NCBI RefSeq assembly: GCF_037892195.1
Contig: NZ_JATACI010000003.1
Coordinates: forward strand, 1-64,000
Direction of reading: 5' to 3'
Source: Yoonia sp. GPGPB17
GTDB lineage: Bacteria; Pseudomonadota; Alphaproteobacteria; Rhodobacterales; Rhodobacteraceae
Length of the DNA: 64,000 bases
Numbering within the stretch: the stretch's first letter is position 1; the number at the start of each line of letters is the position of its first letter. A program made the position numbers and the translations under genes. Below the pieces are notes generated by a model. That model had not been told where the DNA came from. It did not search any database and saw only the letters and a list, made by a program, of their open reading frames with translations. This document shows positions 18,253 through 28,780 of this stretch, piece by piece.

Positions 18253-21200
18253 AACCTACATCTTTGAATTCAAAGGATATTCCGCGCCTCGAGGAGCTAA
18301 AGGAGGGTGTCTGCGACAGCATAATAAACCTGACTTTCAAGCGAGTCAGTGGTTTTGGACCTAGCGGTGCAGTGGTTTTTGGCCGCAAACCTAGTCGGCA
18401 CTTCGTTTCGGGTTTTCTCCTTCCGGGTTTTGATCCAACCGGTGAAGATGACGAGACCAGTGACATCCGAATAAACACGCATGGACTGGATTTTGCTCTT
18501 TCCAAAGCTGATCACACACAATGCACTGTTTCTGGTACGCTTGCGGTTTATGTTCGTGGCCTTCCTGAATGGGAAGAGCTCACAGATAAACGCTACGGAA
18601 TGACACCGATCTTCCAACCTACGGCTGAGCTAAGAAGGAAGCTTAAGTCGGCGGTCCGAAGCCGTCTCGAGGCATGGAGAAATGATCGCGGGCAAAGTGC
18701 CAGCTATCCCGAATATCTAAATGCTAAACAGGAGGCATATTCGGCAGAGTGCAGATTGGTGGGGCTTCCCGCACCAAATGTAAACTTAGAGGAAGTGGCA
18801 CTCCAACCGAACGCTCAAGAAGTTAAAGAAGCGCTCAATGACAACGAGGCTGACGAAGCAGAAAATGCTGCCGAAGATGCGATATATGCTCAAGCCAATA
18901 CGAGCATACCTGATCACCTAGCGGATCCGATGCCCCCACCTGACATATGGGTAAGAGTTCCGGTCGTGCTGGGTCCGTGGAATGTTGATCTGGCTGTCGA
19001 CCTCAAGTCGCGCTCAGAAGAGCTTTCCCGCGAAATTGATCTTACGATCAAGAAATGTGTGTCTGATTGGCTCCAATCTGAAGACGGTCGGAACCGTGCT
19101 TTCCGAGGCAGGAAGATCGTACCGTCTGATTGTGTTTCAGCTCAAGCGTGGTCTATTTATCTTAAAGAATGCAGGAGTCAGGTCCCTCACATTGATCAAC
19201 TTCTCCCAAACCCTTTCGGGTTGAAAGTCAATCTTCAATCTAGTTGCGACCGTCGTTCAAAAGATGCGTCCCTAATACGGATCGCGCTTGAGCATCACGG
19301 TCGTCGCTTGGCCAATTCTCAGCAGCCTTTTTTCGAACCGGCTTGTTTTCAGGTCGGCCTGGAAGTCAAGATAGCAAGCCTAGCAATTAAGCCCCTACCT
19401 CTTGATAGGGTGAAACCGAGCTATCGATATCGCCGCTACATGACTCAGGACGCTATGGGCGTGAACTGTGGTGTTGACACGCAGACATCGAATTCTGAGA
19501 CGGTGCTAAGGACCAATTGGGCCCCGCGATACGTTCTCCCGCGTCAAGTTCCTCGATCAGATTCGCGGGTCCAACGTGATTACGCGACTCTCAGCGACCC
19601 GGCATTCGATGTTTCTAATTTGTCTGAATTGCCAAGTGAATATGAGACCTGGATAAAACGGCTTGGGAGCAGAATTGATCCATCCAGCGGCGTTGACGAT
19701 GCGACGGAGGCGTTGATTGAGCGACAGAATTTCGAAGAAGACTGCAATGCCTACGAATTAGAACGGCGGGATATTGCCCGCGGTGTTGATGTCCTCGCTC
19801 GCTCCCAAGCAGCGTATCGAAGTTCAGCGGAGAGTCCGGCCGCTGCACCTTATCTGGCATGGGTAATGATGAACGAAACATTCCGAGACGCGGGAGGTGG
19901 TAAATTCCTTGAATGGCGGCTGTTCCAACTCGCGTTCATCATCGCTCAAATTCCCGGTTTTGCATCTCGGTTGCCAGATTACGAAGATGACTTTGATCCT
20001 GAGAGAGACGAAGAAACCGCTTCTTTACTCTACTTCGCGACAGGCGGTGGCAAATCGGAGGCATTTTTTGGTGCTTTGATTTACCTGTTGTTCTTGGATC
20101 GACTACGCGGAAAAACGTTTGGTGTTAGTGCTTTAGTTAGGTATCCGCTTCGATTGCTGACGGTCCAGCAGGCGCGGCGACTGTTCCGGCTGCTGGTTCG
20201 TGCCGAACTAATCCGCAAGGGGCACCAAGTCGGTGGTGCCCCTTTCCAGCTAGGTTTCTGGGTCGGTGCCAGCAATACACCGAACCGCTTGGACGACGGG
20301 CGTTTGAAAGCCGTACCTTTTGATGACGCAAAACCGCTCGTCAATGGTAGTCCAGAAGAGATTGCGTATCTCTCTGTCAGAAGAGCATTGAACAAAGTTC
20401 CATCCTGCCCACTCTGTGATCAAACGACGGAACTTCGCCGCCGTCGAAAAGAGGGCTCAAACGGTAACCATAGACTGGCATTGATGTGCTTGAACGCGGG
20501 GTGTCGTTGGAATGAAAACCATCCTCAAGATACGCTTGAACCACTACCGTTCTTGCTTGTCGACCAAGACATTTATGCGCGCGCTCCATCAGTTGTTTTG
20601 GGAACAATCGATAAGCTGGCGCTAATCGGTCAACACGACAGCACTATCTCAAAGGTTTTTGGAATGTTCGGCCTTGCTCGGTTGGTGCAGGATGATTTCG
20701 AGAGACTAGCGCCGCCTCGAGATGCGCGGAGCAACACTCCGCCGACAGGCTACACAGCTTTGGATCCGTTCTTTCCAGAAGGACATAAGCTGTTTTTTGA
20801 CCCCCTTCCATCTCTTGTCATTCAAGATGAAGCGCATCTGCTAGAAGAAAGCCTCGGGGCTTTCGCCAGCCTTTTGAAACAAGTCTAGAACAAGTTTTTC
20901 AGCAGAATACTGACGTCTTTGGTGATCAAGCGGTGCGAAGGAAATCGGGAAAGGACGATATCGGTGCCATTCGTATGCCCAAGATTATCGCAGCTACTGC
21001 GACAGTTTCAGATCCGGCTCGACAGACTGAGGTTTTGTATCAACGAGAGTGTCAGCAATTTCCAAGACCTGGTCCAGATCTCTACGAGTCATTCTATTCG
21101 CACCCAAAGCGACCCGATGACAACACGCGTCTCGCACGCCTAGATCAGACCGGTGACGTCGAGACCTTTGCCCCATGGTCACGAGTCTATGCGTGTTTCA

Positions 21201-22487
21201 TGACGAATGGTGGAACACACACAATCACTACTGTGAACATATTGGCGGCGCTCCATGCAACAATCACCTCTTTGTTAGTAGACCTATGGCAAGACACTGA
21301 TCCAGTGCGCCAGACGCGGGCAGTCAATCGCCTAATTGACGGACTAACAGGAGTTGATGAAGACGAGATGTCCGATATGCGCGCTGAAGCACTTGCGTCA
21401 GCGCGAGACGCAAAACAGTTCTCGGCGATCGCAACTCTTGTTGACCTTCATCGCGTTGTCTTGACCTACGTTACAAACAAGAAGGGTGGGGATGTTGTAC
21501 TCGACGCGCTACAGGATGTATCGCGCGAAACTCACCGGTATGACGGTCTCCCAGAAGACGAGCTCAAGCTTGATCTGATTTCCGGCGGTGTTGATATGGA
21601 AAACATCGAACGCGTTATGCGCGAGGCCGAGCGTGCGCAAACACAGGATGGAGAGTTTGTACCGCTTTCCGATGGTTTGCGGAATATCGTCGCTACATCC
21701 GCAATCTCGCATGGCGTTGATGTTGATCGATTTAACTCAATGGTGTTTGCTGGCATTCCCAGCAATATCGCCGAATATATCCAAGCTTCATCTCGGGTTG
21801 GTCGCGCACATGTTGGCTTCAGTCTCTTGGTGCCCACGCCGCAGTCACGGCGCGACCGATATGTCGTAGAAGTTCATCGTCCATTTCACCGGTTTCTGGA
21901 GCGAATGATATCTCCGCTAAGCGATTGATCGGTGGGCAGCCCATGCAATAAAGCGCGTGATGCCGAGCCTATTTCAGGCCTGGCTTGTAGGCTTCGTCGA
22001 ACCGCGCCTCTTCAAAAACGCGTCTGATAAAGCACGGGCCCCGCAGATGTGGCGTCTCAATGATGTACGTAGATATTTAGAACCAGTCAAAAATCAGCAT
22101 GTTTATCGTTCCAGTTTCATTGATTTTGCTATTGGCGCCACGGGCGTTGAGGGCCGTGGCCACCGAAAGATAGGTCAACCGTCGAACGCAGTGTACTACC
22201 GGAACTTGGTAACCGACGAAGCAAGCGCCATTTTTGACCTCTTCGTTGGACCGGAATCCGAACTTACAGTAAGTAAGCTCTCTGACTTCTGGCGTGGCAG
22301 TACTGATGCAAGCCCTCCTATGATGTCCTTGCGGGATGTTGAAGAAGCCGGGCAGATTTTTCCTGCAACAGCGACTGTTGGGCGAAAACGATCGGAATCT
22401 TACGAAGAGCAAGTTGAGCGCGCATTGCAGTTCTTGCGACAGCAGCGCGCAAGTGGATCAGAGCTCGACGATGAGACAGGCGGATAG
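18249..22487 (+). CDS. drmA: DrmA-like DISARM helicase (two frame breaks)
   Basis: A superfamily 2 helicase of about 1412 aa, the core DISARM motor. An N-terminal domain of about 580 aa is followed by Walker A ATGGGKSEAF, the DEAH box IQDEAHLLEE, motif III ATATV, ATSAISHGVDVDRFN and motif VI QASSRVGRAH. A CxxC pair (PSCPLCDQ) and a nearby CLNAGC suggest a zinc finger between the motor lobes. Frames change at a T4 run (20872-20875, one T short) and at GCTAAGC (21916-21922, where GCCGGC would read SPPAIDRWAAHAI). All helicase motifs survive, so the gene is probably intact in the organism. It overlaps its upstream neighbour by 4 bp. Confidence 0.82.
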
Positions 22488-22491
22488 TGCT

Positions 22492-24635
22492 ATGGCAAAA
22501 ACAACGATGCAACGATCGCAAACACAAATTGCGACGACTTATGCTCCCGATAAACACTTCACTTTTGAGGGTGGAATAGGAGCCTGTAGATCGGTCCCCA
22601 TCACGCGATCCGATCCGAACATCAAGCCTGCGGAACGAAATCAAATTCGTGAGGGTATTCTTGAGTTCATCCAAAACTGGCATCGCCGCGGGATGATACG
22701 CCAAGATCCACCGGTCGCTCCTGAGCAAACACTCGAAGAGCAAGTGTTTCTCGATCGTGAGAGTCGTCCCGCATTCGAGCAATCGAAGTTTGAGTATTGT
22801 GCCCCGATCGCATGGCTTACGTCCCTGACCCGCTGATGCTGACATGCCGAAAATGTTCAGTGGTTCACGAAGCTAAGTTAACGGAACTCGCATATGACGG
22901 TGGCAACTTCAAGAACGTCAGTCGCTGCAAAGAAAATTCGTCCGGTCTTCATGAATGGCGACAGTTGGACGTGGTCTTTGCGCATTGGTCGGGCCGTGTC
23001 GATCCTTTGTCACCTTTCAGAAAAGATATCGACACTAAGAGTGGCAAGATGACAAATCAGTTTCCCGGTCGGTGTGACGCTGGCCAAGTTTGTGAGTTTA
23101 AGCTTCACAAGGGCCGGTCCGGCAAGTTTCGCGACTGGTATTTTTACTGTCATTGCGGTGAACGACGCGAACTTCGCCAGAAGGATGAAAACTCCCTACG
23201 GTGGCTATTAGATCGCTATACGACTGATCCAGGAGAGACACTCCGCGAAATCAATATGCTGCCAGTCTCATATCGCGCTAACAGTCTCTATTATGTCCAG
23301 TCGGAGCAAATGATCTCATATGAGACAACTCGGCATATAGATTTAATGGCAGACGACAAAATTGCTGATTTGATCTCGTCACTATTGGATCTTTATGAAT
23401 ACCCGTCGCATATCCCGGGCGATGACGCGATCATAAAAACGCTCCGCGCGGTCAACCAGCCAGGGGCTATGGAACTGGCCAATGGCCTCCAGGAAACACT
23501 CAAAGCACAAGCGACGTTGGAAGCCAGTGGGGTTCAAGATGCCGTTGAGATGTTGAAGCCAAAGCTCGACTCATACCGAGAACAGGCACAAGTGAAAGGC
23601 TGGATCGACGGAGGACCCGAAGCTCCTGAGTTGTTACTTAGACAGGTTCATGAAAGGTCGAGTTTTGCGAGAAAATTTGACCCCATAAGGCTTGGCCTCG
23701 AGCATCAAGCCTTGCGATAAGAGCAGATCGATACACCGGTATCAAATGATGCAATCCGGCCGGTGGTCGACTTGACAGCTCCGGACACAGACCTTCAACC
23801 ACCGGGAGATAGTAATGCACGGCGTGCTTATCTCGATAGTGTGGTCGAACGAAAAGTTGCGCTTGGTATTTCTGATCTCAAACTGATCCGAAATCTGAAG
23901 ATGTTACAGTATTCGTTCGGTTTCAGCCGCGTTTCCGCATCACCTACGACCCAACAAAAAGGTTTATCTATGCCGGTGCGCCTTTGCGGGTTCCCACGGA
24001 TCGATGATCGCAAAAGGCCAATTTATGTTCTGCGGCAAAACAATGAAGCGATATACGTAAAGCTCGACGAAAACCGCGTCGTAAGCTGGTTGGAGGAGAA
24101 TGGTCTAAAGGAAGCAATCGACGCCAAGCAGGGACAAAGCTTGGGCGGTCGCTTGATTGAGCTTTATAACGATTTTGGCCGCTTCGCTGAAGCTTATTCA
24201 GAAACATCTGGCCGCAGGGAAAGGGATGCGCCCGTCTTCGTGTTCGGTCTCCTACATACGCTATCACACCAGCTAATACATGCCTGTTCGAAGTTTAGTG
24301 GATTAGATCTTGGGTCCTTTGGAGAACGTATTTTTCCTGCTGACCTAGCCTTTGTGATTTATCGAAAGGGTATGACTCCGGATCTTGGAAATATTGCGGC
24401 GATGTGGCGCAACCATGGGTATGACTTACTAATGTCGCTAGATGATCCGCGAGCTCTGCGATGTGGCTCAGGCACTCTGTGTGACCATCGCGGCGGGGCA
24501 TGTCCCGCTTGCATCATGATACCAGAAGTTAGCTGTGTGGCCGGTAACAACATCATCTCGCGAGCCTTTCTAGCTGGAGGTGAGGCCATGTCTTGGGACA
24601 TGAATGAATCGCCGATTGCCGGTTACTTCAATTGA
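22492..24635 (+). CDS. drmB: DrmB-like DUF1998 protein (frameshift and in-frame stop)
   Basis: DrmB is a DISARM core protein of unknown biochemistry that partners DrmA. The restored protein is about 710 aa. The N-terminal part has metal-binding-looking cysteines (LTCRKCS, CHCGERR). The C-terminal DUF1998 domain has FGLLHTLSHQLIHACSKFSGL and the cysteine cluster CGSGTLCDHRGGACPACIM. A frame change falls at a C4 run (22802-22805, one C short). A TAA at 23718-23720 interrupts the same frame (ALR stop EQIDTPV) and is not explained by a homopolymer. Starts at 22471 or 22492 are possible. If the TAA is real, the product is split into two pieces. Confidence 0.78.
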
Positions 24636-25483
24636 GTTCTCAAGCCGATATTCGCCGGGCCGCTGCGGCCTGCTTGCCATTCCGATTGGGAGCCATCAGA
24701 GCACTGGAAGGGCTTGCTCGCCACACTACACGATCGATTGACGTTGACTCACTTTTGGATCGTCTGGTTGGTTCAAATATGACCAGACTGGACAAGAGGC
24801 GATTTCGGTCGCTCTTGGAAGAGCATGGGATATTGAGACCGACAGTGGACGGAACAGAGGTACTGTGGACTGGCGAAAACGTATCTCAACTTCGGTGGAC
24901 CTTGGAAGGAGCTATTCTTGGATTGGATTCCATCAGCACCTTTGATCGACCAGTCTCAGTTATTACACTGCCGAACGACGGGTACGACATATCAGAAAGC
25001 CTTGAACGCCGCGGCGTTGAGCGAGCAACTCTAGGTAGAACAATCGACGCATTTGCAGCGGTAGCCCGTGCTGCCACTGAAAAATTCATAGTTGCGACCC
25101 CATTCATTGATGCAGCCGGCGTGGATGTTTTCAATACTATTGCAGCCGCTGTCGACCCGTCAGTGAAGTCCTATTTGATCGTTAGAAAGTACGAAGACAT
25201 CTTGCGCGCGGAGCAATCAGGAGGTGATCGAAAAGTCGCGCAGAACGTTTCCATAATGACCTACTATCGAGACCGACCGGGACGCTCACGGGAAACTTTC
25301 CACGGAAAATATTTTGTGGCAGATGAAAGCGTTGCCTACATTGGATCTGCTAATCTGCTTTATGCATCATTGGAGAGTACAGTTGAAACGGGTGTATTGC
25401 TGAGGGGCGTTGATGCTAAACCGCTATCAGTTTTCGCACAGGCTATGCTGGAGTCCTCAACGCTCGTTCGACTACCGGCTTGA
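24632..25483 (+). CDS. drmC: DrmC-like phospholipase D-fold protein
   Basis: The third DISARM core component, a 283-aa PLD-superfamily protein. The single HKD motif is HGKYFVADES followed by IGSANL in the last quarter, typical of PLD-like nucleases that act as dimers. The N-terminal part is helical. The TTG start overlaps the drmB stop (TTGA), so translation is coupled. The frame is intact. Nuclease activity is inferred from the family. It is the last gene of the DISARM-like operon. Confidence 0.82.
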   Translation: MSSQADIRRAAAACLPFRLGAIRALEGLARHTTRSIDVDSLLDRLVGSNMTRLDKRRFRSLLEEHGILRPTVDGTEVLWTGENVSQLRWTLEGAILGLDSISTFDRPVSVITLPNDGYDISESLERRGVERATLGRTIDAFAAVARAATEKFIVATPFIDAAGVDVFNTIAAAVDPSVKSYLIVRKYEDILRAEQSGGDRKVAQNVSIMTYYRDRPGRSRETFHGKYFVADESVAYIGSANLLYASLESTVETGVLLRGVDAKPLSVFAQAMLESSTLVRLPA

Positions 25484-25660
25484 TCATACTTCAGGGTTGA
25501 CGAAAGCTGTGTGATCGAGATGGGGCATGAGGACTCCTGTTGCGGTGTCCTGTCAGTCCATCACAGCATCTGAATTCATCGAAATCGGGGCTATTCAGCC
25601 GGTAACGATACGCATTATCGTTTCCCAAAACGAACCTTTGCCGTTTGGTGTCAGCCAGCC

Positions 25661-26590
25661 CTAAACTGCTACCGTAGTCGTGTTCTGGACATCATAAATG
25701 TTCTCAGAGAACGCTGAGGACAATCGGTGATCAAGAAGTGCAGTTATTATTTCAGAGCATGTTTCGGGCGTCGGAACAATCAGACCTTGATCGTCGAACT
25801 CGATTTGAAAGCCAAAGTGTATATAGTTATCACGAAGCCTTTGCATGAATGCCACATCTCTATAATGGCCTTTCTGTCGAATGGCTTGCGCGCGCCTTAA
25901 CTGTATCTTGTTATTTCTAATGTGCTCGTCCAATGGGGCCACATCCGAGAATATTCCAGAGAACTCAGCCTCGGCTTTCAGGCTGTCGAAATCGGAGACA
26001 TGCGCCGCTTTGTATCTCAGTATGGATTCAAATTGCTTCTTTCCATTTATCAGTAGTTGATCTCCTACTACGAAGAAGTTTACCCCATCGTGGATGTCAA
26101 ATCGTGGCGTGTCATCAACGGTGAGTTCATGTTCGCGCATAATAAATGTGGAACGTAGCGATCTTCTGTGGCGACTTTTCCAAGATCTATCGGCTTGGCG
26201 TACCGCATAGATAACGCTTTCACCGTGCGTGGCTTTGATAGCGTAGAAGTTCGTGTTCACAAGATCACTTTCCGATCTTGCGCGTTTCGTTTCGACCTCT
26301 TCGCCTGATGAAAATATGACAATTCCAGCATGCGTCTCGTCTTTTTCGATCCGCAAAGCGCTTGCCTCATTGTTTTCAGCTAGAAGGCTGTACTCCATTG
26401 TTTCTTGTATGCGGTCGCGTTCGTTTGAGAACGCTGTTCTTAGGCGTTGATCAACCGCTTGATCAGTTTGCACCCAACGTCCTGTATAGCTTGGAAGTTC
26501 AACTGCTGATCCTCGCGGCCCTCTAAAAACCCACAATACGATATGGGCTTCTTCGATGTTGAACGCTCTTAAATCGTCTAATACTGCCAT
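25661..26590 (-). CDS. kwaB: KwaB, Kiwa defence effector (DUF4868)
   Basis: The 309-aa protein resembles KwaB, the DUF4868 partner of the two-gene Kiwa anti-phage system, by length, by the start LDDLRAFNIEEAHIVLWVF, and by blocks such as FDIHDGVNFFVVGDQLLINGK. KwaB binds DNA and acts with membrane-embedded KwaA against phage replication. I choose the ATG at 26590: AAAGGGCGAGC precedes it and it follows the kwaA stop by 10 bp. A longer start at 26620 would overlap kwaA. The gene converges with the DISARM-like operon. Confidence 0.8.
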   Translation of the reverse strand: MAVLDDLRAFNIEEAHIVLWVFRGPRGSAVELPSYTGRWVQTDQAVDQRLRTAFSNERDRIQETMEYSLLAENNEASALRIEKDETHAGIVIFSSGEEVETKRARSESDLVNTNFYAIKATHGESVIYAVRQADRSWKSRHRRSLRSTFIMREHELTVDDTPRFDIHDGVNFFVVGDQLLINGKKQFESILRYKAAHVSDFDSLKAEAEFSGIFSDVAPLDEHIRNNKIQLRRAQAIRQKGHYRDVAFMQRLRDNYIHFGFQIEFDDQGLIVPTPETCSEIITALLDHRLSSAFSENIYDVQNTTTVAV

Positions 26591-26600
26591 GCTCGCCCTT

Positions 26601-27245
26601 TCAATCAGCCGCCTTAACAATCATTACATCTTGGACCAGCACATGGATGTATTGTGTGTCCGAACTTAAAGGGCCCCTCGAAAGGGCGCGTCCCTGGTGA
26701 AGTTTGTCGCTACCGGGAAAGCTGAATGATATCTCGTGTAATCGCCAACCGAAGGCGATGAAAATAGGGTTGAGCAATAGCTGGCCGGAACGGTGCGTGA
26801 TCCAAAACATCCACAGCAAGAAGACTATGAGACCAACGAATTTTCCGGCTTGCTGGTAGTCGAGACTCATGAACGATACCACGTAGGGTAGCGTGTAGCT
26901 CATCAACTCGGCTGGTATGTATTTGACCGCGCTGATATTTACGGGGTTCTTTGGTTTGGCGCTGGTTAAGGAGTACATCGCGACTGTAAAACAGGCAGCG
27001 GATAGAGCAAAAATTGGGAGAGAAAAGTATGGATTCTTAAGTTCAGGCATCCAACCACAGCTGCTCTTCCAAAACTCCCAACAACAGGGTTGATAGTTGC
27101 CGTAGTCAATATCCTGCACGAGCAAAATGATGCCCAGCGGCAAATAGGAGCCCAGGAACACGGCAAGGGATGCAAAAAATCGAAACTGCAAAATCTGTCC
27201 ATTTTCTAGCGAACCAACAAAATCGGCTCCGCCTTGGTTAAGCAA
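26601..27245 (-). CDS. kwaA: KwaA, Kiwa membrane sensor
   Basis: KwaA is a small inner-membrane protein that senses phage infection and recruits KwaB. The 214-aa protein has about four hydrophobic helices: FASLAVFLGSYLPLGIILLV, the region near FSLPIFALSAACFTVAMYSL, LMSYTLPYVVSFM, and FVGLIVFLLWMFWI. A short cytoplasmic C-terminus follows. KYIPAEL precedes the third helix; the same motif is found in the protease at 28781. The start is a TTG at 27245 without a strong ribosome binding site, so it may be coupled to upstream translation. It lies immediately upstream of kwaB. Confidence 0.78.
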   Translation of the reverse strand: MLNQGGADFVGSLENGQILQFRFFASLAVFLGSYLPLGIILLVQDIDYGNYQPCCWEFWKSSCGWMPELKNPYFSLPIFALSAACFTVAMYSLTSAKPKNPVNISAVKYIPAELMSYTLPYVVSFMSLDYQQAGKFVGLIVFLLWMFWITHRSGQLLLNPIFIAFGWRLHEISFSFPGSDKLHQGRALSRGPLSSDTQYIHVLVQDVMIVKAAD

Positions 27246-27306
27246 TCATACGCAGAAGCTGTACATGAAGTAGAGCTTATTTCGTCCGCAGAGAAATTCG
27301 CCCAGT

Positions 27307-27873
27307 TCATTTTCCTGCATATAGCAAGCCTGTTCGTCCAGGGTGCTGGGCCTTTTCGTTCTCACGCCACTGAAACGTGACCTCGATGGGGATAAGGTGC
27401 TTGTTCGCAATTCGAGAGACCTCTCGCCAAGCATCTTGAGCCGACTGCCCCTGAACCGAGATTCCAAGGTCAGCATGGTATCGGTATCCATCTTCCTCAT
27501 ATGCAGTGCACTTAGTTGGCACTTGCAACTCTCTAACGAGGTTCTGGCCCGAAATACCTTTGTTTGTGAGTGCACCAATGGCGGCAAGAAGTATACCTGC
27601 CCAGTTTGGCTTTTGAAGCGTATCTCCATCCACCTTCGCTGAAAGGACCTTGGTGAACGAAAGGCCGGGAGACTTGTCGAAAGTCATGTGATCGCCAGAG
27701 CCTTTCCGCTCACCTGGGCCAGGATCAATGTCGCGCTCAAGATCAAGCGTCTCCATTTTTTCCTGAACTAGTCGAACAATCGTTTCGGAAGGCGTTTCGG
27801 CTCCGATCCACGTTGAGATCGATTTCAGATCAACGAACGTAGCATCATTCAGTCTAATTACCGGCATCATCAT
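27307..27873 (-). CDS. SeqA-like ribbon-helix-helix protein, probable regulator
   Basis: This 188-aa protein starts with VIRLNDATFVDLKSIS and continues with TPSETIVRLVQEKMETL. That is the strand-helix-helix pattern of SeqA-type N-terminal ribbon-helix-helix domains. The remaining 130 residues form an unrecognised domain (NWAGILLAAIGALTNKGISG, DAWREVSRIANKHLIPIEV). AAAGGAGA directly precedes a run of three ATG codons; I use the first, at 27873. It lies 61 bp upstream of kwaA on the same strand, so it is probably co-transcribed with Kiwa. The paired palindromes just upstream are its likely operator. No function beyond probable DNA binding is claimed. Confidence 0.6.
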   Translation of the reverse strand: MMMPVIRLNDATFVDLKSISTWIGAETPSETIVRLVQEKMETLDLERDIDPGPGERKGSGDHMTFDKSPGLSFTKVLSAKVDGDTLQKPNWAGILLAAIGALTNKGISGQNLVRELQVPTKCTAYEEDGYRYHADLGISVQGQSAQDAWREVSRIANKHLIPIEVTFQWRENEKAQHPGRTGLLYAGK

Positions 27874-27907
27874 TGTCTCCTTTGCGCAGCATTTCTGCAT
27901 TCTAGGG

Positions 27908-27955
27908 ATATGTAACATATTTATGTAGTAGAGTATAGGTAGATATGTAACATAT
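27908..27955. promoter_or_regulatory. Paired identical 13-bp palindromes
   Basis: ATATGTAACATAT occurs twice, at 27908-27920 and 27943-27955, 35 bp start to start. Each is a perfect inverted repeat around one base. They lie 35-82 bp upstream of the SeqA-like gene, as expected for an autoregulatory operator. Confidence 0.6.
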
Positions 27956-27968
27956 TTGATATTCGGCA

Positions 27969-28121
27969 ATGCAGGCCTATCTGCGCGCCGGAGCCCATCT
28001 TGACGCGATGCGCGTCTTCAAGCGGATCGCAACTGGCAAGGTCTGTGGATGCGAGACGACCGAGGTTCTCGACTGGCCCGAGGTGCGGCGTCTTTGGAAT
28101 GAGCTTGGCCGCGACGTTTGA
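27969..28121 (+). pseudogene. Short gene remnant (50 codons)
   Basis: A 50-codon open frame (AYLRAGAHLDAMRVFKRIAT, then VLDWPEVRRLWNELGRDV) has clear alphaproteobacterial coding character but no ribosome binding site. It begins exactly at the edge of an AT-rich tract. It reads like the 3' end of a gene truncated by a junction at the island. The parent family is not recognised. Confidence 0.35.
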
Positions 28122-28780
28122 AGCTTAGAAGAACTGGTCGTTCTCTGGACGCTCGGGAATGCTAAGGTTGAGATCGAAAGAGGCATTATCGGCTCGCGGT
28201 TTGAAGGACCGCCGACCTGTTTAGGCTGAGGCAACGATAATGGCCCGTCCTTATCCTCTGAGGTGATTGTTCATACTCGGTCTGCAGTGGTCACAATGCG
28301 GAACGATGCAGCCATTGTAGAAATTGCAACGAATATCTGTTTTCAGTTCTACTCACGTAGATTGGAATAACTCCCGAGAAGCTTCACCGCATAAATCACG
28401 AGCCGCATCTGTGAAATTCGATTTAGATGCGCGTGCCGCTCCTCGGCTACCGCGAACACCACATTATACGAGGCATATTTTCGTAACGGATGCGGAATCA
28501 ACTGTAGGGCCCGTTTTTCAAATTTCCAAAGTCGCTTACATAACCTCCCAGATAAAGCGCCCTCAGCCAGCATCTTTGACCTATAATATCGTTGTACACC
28601 CTGGCTGGCTGTTGCTGAAGGGTGATCGGGATGAACTGAACGAACCTCCTTTTGGAGCCGGTATGTCTTTCTGTGAGGCATGCGGGATTTCGAGGGGTAG
28701 TTTTCGGCAGAGAGTAGACTCAAGACGCGTCCAGCGTTTAAGTTTCGAGGATTACAACACAAGAGATTTTGGGGAACTCA
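28122..28780. other. Gap between the Kiwa region and the membrane protease
   Basis: Overlapping open frames exist on both strands (for example 28324-28788 plus and 28349-28762 minus), but none has a convincing ribosome binding site, family resemblance or codon bias. It may hold a decayed gene and the promoter of the protease gene. Confidence 0.35.
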
